DNA of 10,069 bases. Source: Chloroflexi bacterium UBA5177 (GTDB taxonomy: Bacteria; Chloroflexota; UBA5177). Within the stretch, counting starts at the first letter, position 1, and every line of letters begins with the position of its first letter. Position numbers and translations under genes: made by a program. The stretch spans positions 1 through 10,069 of the forward strand of contig DHWR01000052.1 in NCBI GenBank assembly GCA_002413265.1. Direction: 5' to 3'. The notes beneath the pieces are model-generated. The model was not told the origin of the DNA. It saw nothing but the letters and a program-made list of their open reading frames with translations, and ran no database searches. Below, piece after piece: positions 7,327 through 10,069 of this stretch.

Positions 7327-7390
7327 GCGGCACTTCCTTTCCTGCCACCATATACTGCCTCAAAAGCAGAAGAGAGCCGGGGAACGAGCG

Positions 7391-7429
7391 ATGCTAATCA
7401 GGGGTCCCCATGCCCTCCGCCGGGTGTAG
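7391..7429 (+). CDS. Possible 12-codon leader ORF before the kinase
   Basis: ATG 7391 opens a short frame encoding MLIRGPHALRRV and ending at TAG 7427-7429, 6 bases before the kinase GTG at 7436. A purine stretch GGGGAA lies just upstream of the ATG. The kinase start itself has no recognisable Shine-Dalgarno, so ribosomes finishing this ORF could reinitiate on the kinase. The 9-base palindrome GGGGTCCCC (7401-7409) lies inside it. So short an ORF can occur by chance. Confidence 0.25.
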   Translation: MLIRGPHALRRV

Positions 7430-7435
7430 CCTCAC

Positions 7436-8080
7436 GTGTTCCTGATCTGCCCCGGCTGCGGTGAGTGGTCGAACCTACGGCCAGTAGTCGAATCCACAAT
7501 CGTATGCGAGTGCGGTTACAGGCAGCCCATCACGCTCCGTCCGCTGCTCCTTGTAACCGGTGCCAGCGGAACCGGCAAGAGTACGATCGCGCTTCAGCTC
7601 ATCCGCCTTTTCACAGAGGCGGTCGTCCTCGATCAAGACATCCTGTGGATGCCGGAGATGGATACGCCTGAGGACAATTGGGCGCGCTTTGGAAGCCTCT
7701 GGCTTCGTGTGGTCGCTAACATCGCTCAGAGCGGCCGTCGGGTGCTACTTTTCGGCTCGGCAGATCCAGACCGTTACGAGGCTCTTCCCGAACGACGCTA
7801 CGTTGGTCCAATCCGCACACTCGCGTTGGTCTGCAACGACGAAGAGCTGACTCTCCGCCTCCGGACTCGCCCGGCGTGGAGAAATTCGGCGGGAGAAGGC
7901 TTTGTCAGCTCGATGCTCCATTTCAACGAGTCCCTTCGGTCGTTAGCCGGTCTGCGACGCGAACGCGTCACCCTACTCGATACCAGCCGCGACCGCGTAG
8001 AAGCGTCTGCCGCCCAGGTGGTGAAGTGGGCCGCGCCGATCTTGGAAAACGAGCAGGACCTTGCTCGTCTACCTCTCTAA
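7436..8080 (+). CDS. Zinc-ribbon P-loop kinase-like protein (nucleotide/nucleoside kinase-like AAA family)
   Basis: A 214-residue soluble protein. Residues 1-30 form a small zinc ribbon: CPGC at 5-8 and CEC at 24-26 supply four cysteines. A P-loop NTPase follows, with Walker A GASGTGKS at 42-49 and VVLDQDILW at 63-71, where Asp66/Asp68 may bind Mg2+ or substrate as in small-molecule kinases. NWARFGSLWLRV at 81-92 and a RTRPAWR segment at 143-149 resemble an adenylate-kinase-like substrate/LID region. The sequence resembles uncharacterised proteins often labelled broad-specificity NMP kinase or AAA ATPase; substrate is unknown. GTG 7436 must be the start or very near it, because TAG 7427-7429 closes the frame and the first zinc knuckle begins at residue 5. 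No Shine-Dalgarno precedes it. It is divergent from the VOC gene. Confidence 0.75.
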   Translation: MFLICPGCGEWSNLRPVVESTIVCECGYRQPITLRPLLLVTGASGTGKSTIALQLIRLFTEAVVLDQDILWMPEMDTPEDNWARFGSLWLRVVANIAQSGRRVLLFGSADPDRYEALPERRYVGPIRTLALVCNDEELTLRLRTRPAWRNSAGEGFVSSMLHFNESLRSLAGLRRERVTLLDTSRDRVEASAAQVVKWAAPILENEQDLARLPL

Positions 8081-8173
8081 TCAACCGCTCGAAGTCAGCT
8101 TCCAAGAGATCCCACCTCTAATTGTCGAGCTACTTTTCCATGGCACCCGGCGGCCATCATGACTGCGCATCGC

Positions 8174-8215
8174 CGGTCGTGAGACGTGGAGGACGACCGC
8201 ACCCCCTGTGTCCTC
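8174..8215. terminator. Two overlapping hairpins in convergent intergenic region
   Basis: The 136-base gap between the kinase and tautomerase genes holds a 7-bp inverted repeat, CGGTCGT (8174-8180) with ACGACCG (8193-8199). It also holds an overlapping 6-bp one, GAGGAC (8189-8194) with GTCCTC (8210-8215). They cannot form together. Either could end transcription of the convergent genes, but neither has a U tract in either direction. I see nothing else in this gap. Confidence 0.35.
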
Positions 8216-8216
8216 T

Positions 8217-8639
8217 CTATTGGTCCCGCAACAGGCGGCGAGCGGTCTCGGCGATTTCGGGGCTGGCATATGCGTGTCCGGCGATGCCCCAGCCTCCCTC
8301 TGGTGACTCGGTGATCAGAACCCACGTGCGTTCCTTTAGACCCGGGTCGCCGGCGGCAGCCGCGACTATCTCGGTCATTTCGTTGACCACTCCGAGCTGC
8401 TTCTCGCGATCGAGGACCCCCACGGGGGTAAGGATCTGGACTCGCACGTAGTTGCTTTCGCCCTGTGCGTTCGCCAGCGCGTCGGGTTCCATGTCATGGA
8501 TGAAGGCGGCGGTGTTGTCAAGGAAGAACGGGATGAGGGGGACCTTCTCCCAGCGCATGAGAGCCTGAGTGAGAGACTTCGTCAGGTCGCGTTTGTTTTC
8601 GAATGTTCCCGCGGCGGCGTACACGTCGATCATGGGCAT
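8217..8639 (-). CDS. Tautomerase-superfamily protein (4-oxalocrotonate tautomerase-like, fused type)
   Basis: A 140-residue protein with the superfamily's defining N-terminus, MPMIDVYAAAGTF: after Met removal, Pro1 would be the catalytic base. The length, about twice a 4-oxalocrotonate tautomerase subunit, fits a fused pair of beta-alpha-beta units as in CaaD or malonate semialdehyde decarboxylase. The first unit spans 1-60 and the second begins at NYVRVQILTP (63-72). GGWGIAGHAY at 115-124 is a conserved C-terminal segment. Enol-keto tautomerisation or a related Pro1 reaction is likely; substrate is unknown. ATG 8639 is preceded by an excellent Shine-Dalgarno (GGAGGA on the minus strand) with 7 bases of spacing. 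A second ATG two codons in would lose Pro1, which confirms the first. It is divergent from a TetR remnant that may once have controlled it. Confidence 0.87.
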   Translation of the reverse strand: MPMIDVYAAAGTFENKRDLTKSLTQALMRWEKVPLIPFFLDNTAAFIHDMEPDALANAQGESNYVRVQILTPVGVLDREKQLGVVNEMTEIVAAAAGDPGLKERTWVLITESPEGGWGIAGHAYASPEIAETARRLLRDQ

Positions 8640-8698
8640 GGCTGTCTCCTCCGATACTTGTGGTGCGAATTCGGCGTTGTGGACGTCGCCCGATCGCG

Positions 8699-9067
8699 AT
8701 GTACATCACGCGGGCTCTCGCGGGCTGTGAAACGCCGCAGGACCGTATCTTGTGTGTGTTCGACGTGCTCGGCCAGGTGGTCGCGGAGCCGGGTTTTCAT
8801 GGCTGCGCCTCCATCAACGCCGGTGTCGGGGCCCGGCCAGGCAGCGCGGTTGCCGAGGCGTCCGACGTGTCCCGCGCGTGGCTGCGGTCGCTCTTCGTCG
8901 ATCTCTCACGTGAGGCGGGTGCGGCCAATCCCGAGCGTCTGGCCCAGCAGCTGGCGCAGCTCTACGATGGCGCATCGGTCGCCGCGCAGCTAGACGGTGA
9001 CTACGACGTGGCAGCTGTAGCCCGCGCCGCCGCGGCAAAGCTGCTTGATGCGGCGACCAATCAGTAA
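8699..9067 (+). pseudogene. TetR-family regulator remnant lacking the HTH domain
   Basis: The 122 codons from ATG 8699 match only the ligand-binding C-terminal domain of a TetR regulator. Features are PQDRILCVFDVLGQ (residues 13-26), GFHGCASINAG (32-42), an SRAWLRSLFVDLSREAG helix (58-74), and LAQLYDGASVAAQLDGD (86-102) with an alanine-rich last helix. TetR proteins are usually about 190-210 residues; about 70-80 N-terminal residues carrying the DNA-binding helix-turn-helix are absent. The frame stays open back to ATG 8603 but encodes an Arg/Trp-rich sequence that overlaps the tautomerase gene and is not HTH-like. No Shine-Dalgarno is clear at 8699. The rest has no stops or frameshifts, so the loss is a clean 5' deletion. 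It may be non-functional, or it could still make a dimerising fragment. Confidence 0.78.
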
Positions 9068-9188
9068 CGGTATCGAGCCCGTTCACCAGTCGAGCCACCA
9101 TCCTGCGGCAAACCGCGAAATCTCGTACTCTAGGTGCACATCGAGGTCTCGTCGCGCTCGAGCTAAGCAAATCCGGTCAGGACTGAAC

Positions 9189-10069
9189 GTGGTCGTACCG
9201 TCTCCCCTCTCCAGCGCGTCTCTGTTCGGTCAGAGCAGCACCGTGCCGCTGCCCCGCGCCGATACGGTACCGCGCCGCGCGCTACTTGAGCACCTCGACC
9301 AGGCCAGTCACGCCCGCTTAACTCTGATCTCTGCTCCGGCCGGAGCCGGCAAGACGACGCTGCTGTGCCAGTGGCTGGCCCAGCACACCGCCAACATCGC
9401 GTGGCTGCCCCTCTCTGCGCGTGAGAACGACTCGGTCATTTTCTGGAGCCGCCTCGTTGCCTCCGTTCGAGCCTTCGATGACGACTTCGGCGGTCTTACC
9501 ATGGCACTCGTCCATGGAGGCGAAGCCTTCTCTGAGCTCGACCTCGCCGCGGCTTTTGCCAGCGATCTTGGATGCTTGATGGGCCACGCCATCCTCGCCT
9601 TTGACAACATGCAGGCTATTCAAAACCCAGCAATTCTCGCTGCTTTGGGCTCGGTTCTCGAGCAGCTTCCAGACGACATCCACCTGGTTATGGCGACGCG
9701 TACCGATCCGGATCTTCCGCTTTCTCGTCTCCGCGCCTTGGGTCACCTGACCGAGCTTCGATCAGACGATCTAAAGTTCAACCTCAACGAGTCTCGAGAA
9801 TTTCTCATGAGGATGGATGGTCTCACTCTCTCCCATCGGGAGATCGATCTTCTCCATGGTCGAACCGAGGGATGGGCCGCCGGGCTCCGGCTGGCCGCGG
9901 CCGCGCTCGCGGTTCAAGGCGCTTCCTCCACCCTTATCTCGACTTTCGGCGGCAATCACCCGCACGTTTTCGACTATTTCTCCGAAGAGGTCCTAAGAGA
10001 CCTTCCCGAAGATTTACAGTCGTTCCTCGTGCAAACGTCCATCGTTCATGCTCTTTGCGCGAGCCTCTG
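9189..10069 (+). CDS. MalT/LAL-type LuxR-family transcriptional regulator, N-terminal part (runs off right edge)
   Basis: Partial gene; 293 codons are visible and the C-terminus lies outside the window. It is a STAND-class ATPase regulator of the large ATP-binding LuxR (LAL/MalT) type: ATP and inducer binding drive assembly on promoters. Visible are a VPRRALLEHLDQ lead-in (27-38), Walker A APAGAGKTTLL (49-59), a Walker B-like stretch ending in FDN at 138-140, and a sensor/arginine region MATRTDPDLPLSRLRA. GWAAGLRLAAAAL follows, typical of the family's winged-helix part. The usual tetratricopeptide-like repeats and LuxR HTH should follow beyond the window. The GTG at 9189 has AGGA (9179-9182) 6 bases upstream. 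The second acidic residue of the usual Walker B DD is Asn here. Target genes are unknown; the 121-base gap upstream has no other gene. Confidence 0.88.
   Translation, partial: MVVPSPLSSASLFGQSSTVPLPRADTVPRRALLEHLDQASHARLTLISAPAGAGKTTLLCQWLAQHTANIAWLPLSARENDSVIFWSRLVASVRAFDDDFGGLTMALVHGGEAFSELDLAAAFASDLGCLMGHAILAFDNMQAIQNPAILAALGSVLEQLPDDIHLVMATRTDPDLPLSRLRALGHLTELRSDDLKFNLNESREFLMRMDGLTLSHREIDLLHGRTEGWAAGLRLAAAALAVQGASSTLISTFGGNHPHVFDYFSEEVLRDLPEDLQSFLVQTSIVHALCASL

Noticed and set aside
9105..9116. GCGG-CAAA-CCGC hairpin after the TetR relic
   Set aside because: A 4-bp stem without a U tract is expected by chance in sequence of this GC content.
1..10069. CRISPR array, insertion sequence ends, tRNA or attachment site
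   Set aside because: Reading both strands, I found no regularly spaced repeats, no transposase-like frame with terminal inverted repeats, and no cloverleaf-like stretch.

Overview
The window is moderately high in GC and looks like a Gram-positive-type or Chloroflexota-type soil bacterium. The evidence is an MgtE-like protein with an N-terminal PRC barrel, a MalT/LAL-type LuxR regulator, a DHA3-like MFS exporter and frequent GTG/TTG starts. An actinobacterial, Chloroflexota or Dormibacterota-like lineage fits best. This is inferred from gene families only; there is no rRNA or tRNA in the window.

Layout. At the left edge a partial PRC-barrel/MgtE-type gene (1-365, minus) is divergent from a solitary beta-class DNA methyltransferase (461-1213, plus). 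That gene converges on an MFS exporter (1225-2481, minus). Next comes a 5'-truncated relic of a secreted HEYAEA-type protein (2603-3058, plus). A strong 12-bp hairpin terminator (3100-3129) separates it from a two-domain GNAT acetyltransferase (3133-3954, minus). The GNAT gene is divergent from a complete GH13 alpha-glucosidase/oligo-1,6-glucosidase (4073-5707, plus), which converges on an AlkZ-like winged-helix protein with a QxQ motif (5727-6884, minus). A VOC-family protein (6937-7326, minus) lies directly upstream of the AlkZ-like gene and is probably co-transcribed with it. A zinc-ribbon/P-loop kinase (7436-8080, plus) follows, then a tautomerase (8217-8639, minus) paired divergently with a TetR regulator that has lost its DNA-binding domain (about 8699-9067, plus). 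The window ends inside a MalT/LAL-type LuxR regulator (9189 to the right edge, plus).

How the genes work together. Apart from the VOC/AlkZ-like pair there is no convincing operon: strand flips at nearly every gene, and two of the thirteen gene-like units are truncated relics. This looks like an accessory, rearranged part of a chromosome carrying single-gene functions: efflux, acetylation, base-excision repair, DNA methylation and sugar hydrolysis. I found no CRISPR array, insertion sequence, integrase, tRNA or long repeat. No gene-free stretch exceeds 300 bases; the longest intergenic gap is about 136 bases. I do not see a clearly new multi-gene system. The most interesting items are the zinc-ribbon kinase with a possible leader ORF, the AlkZ-like/VOC pair, and the beheaded TetR beside an intact tautomerase.
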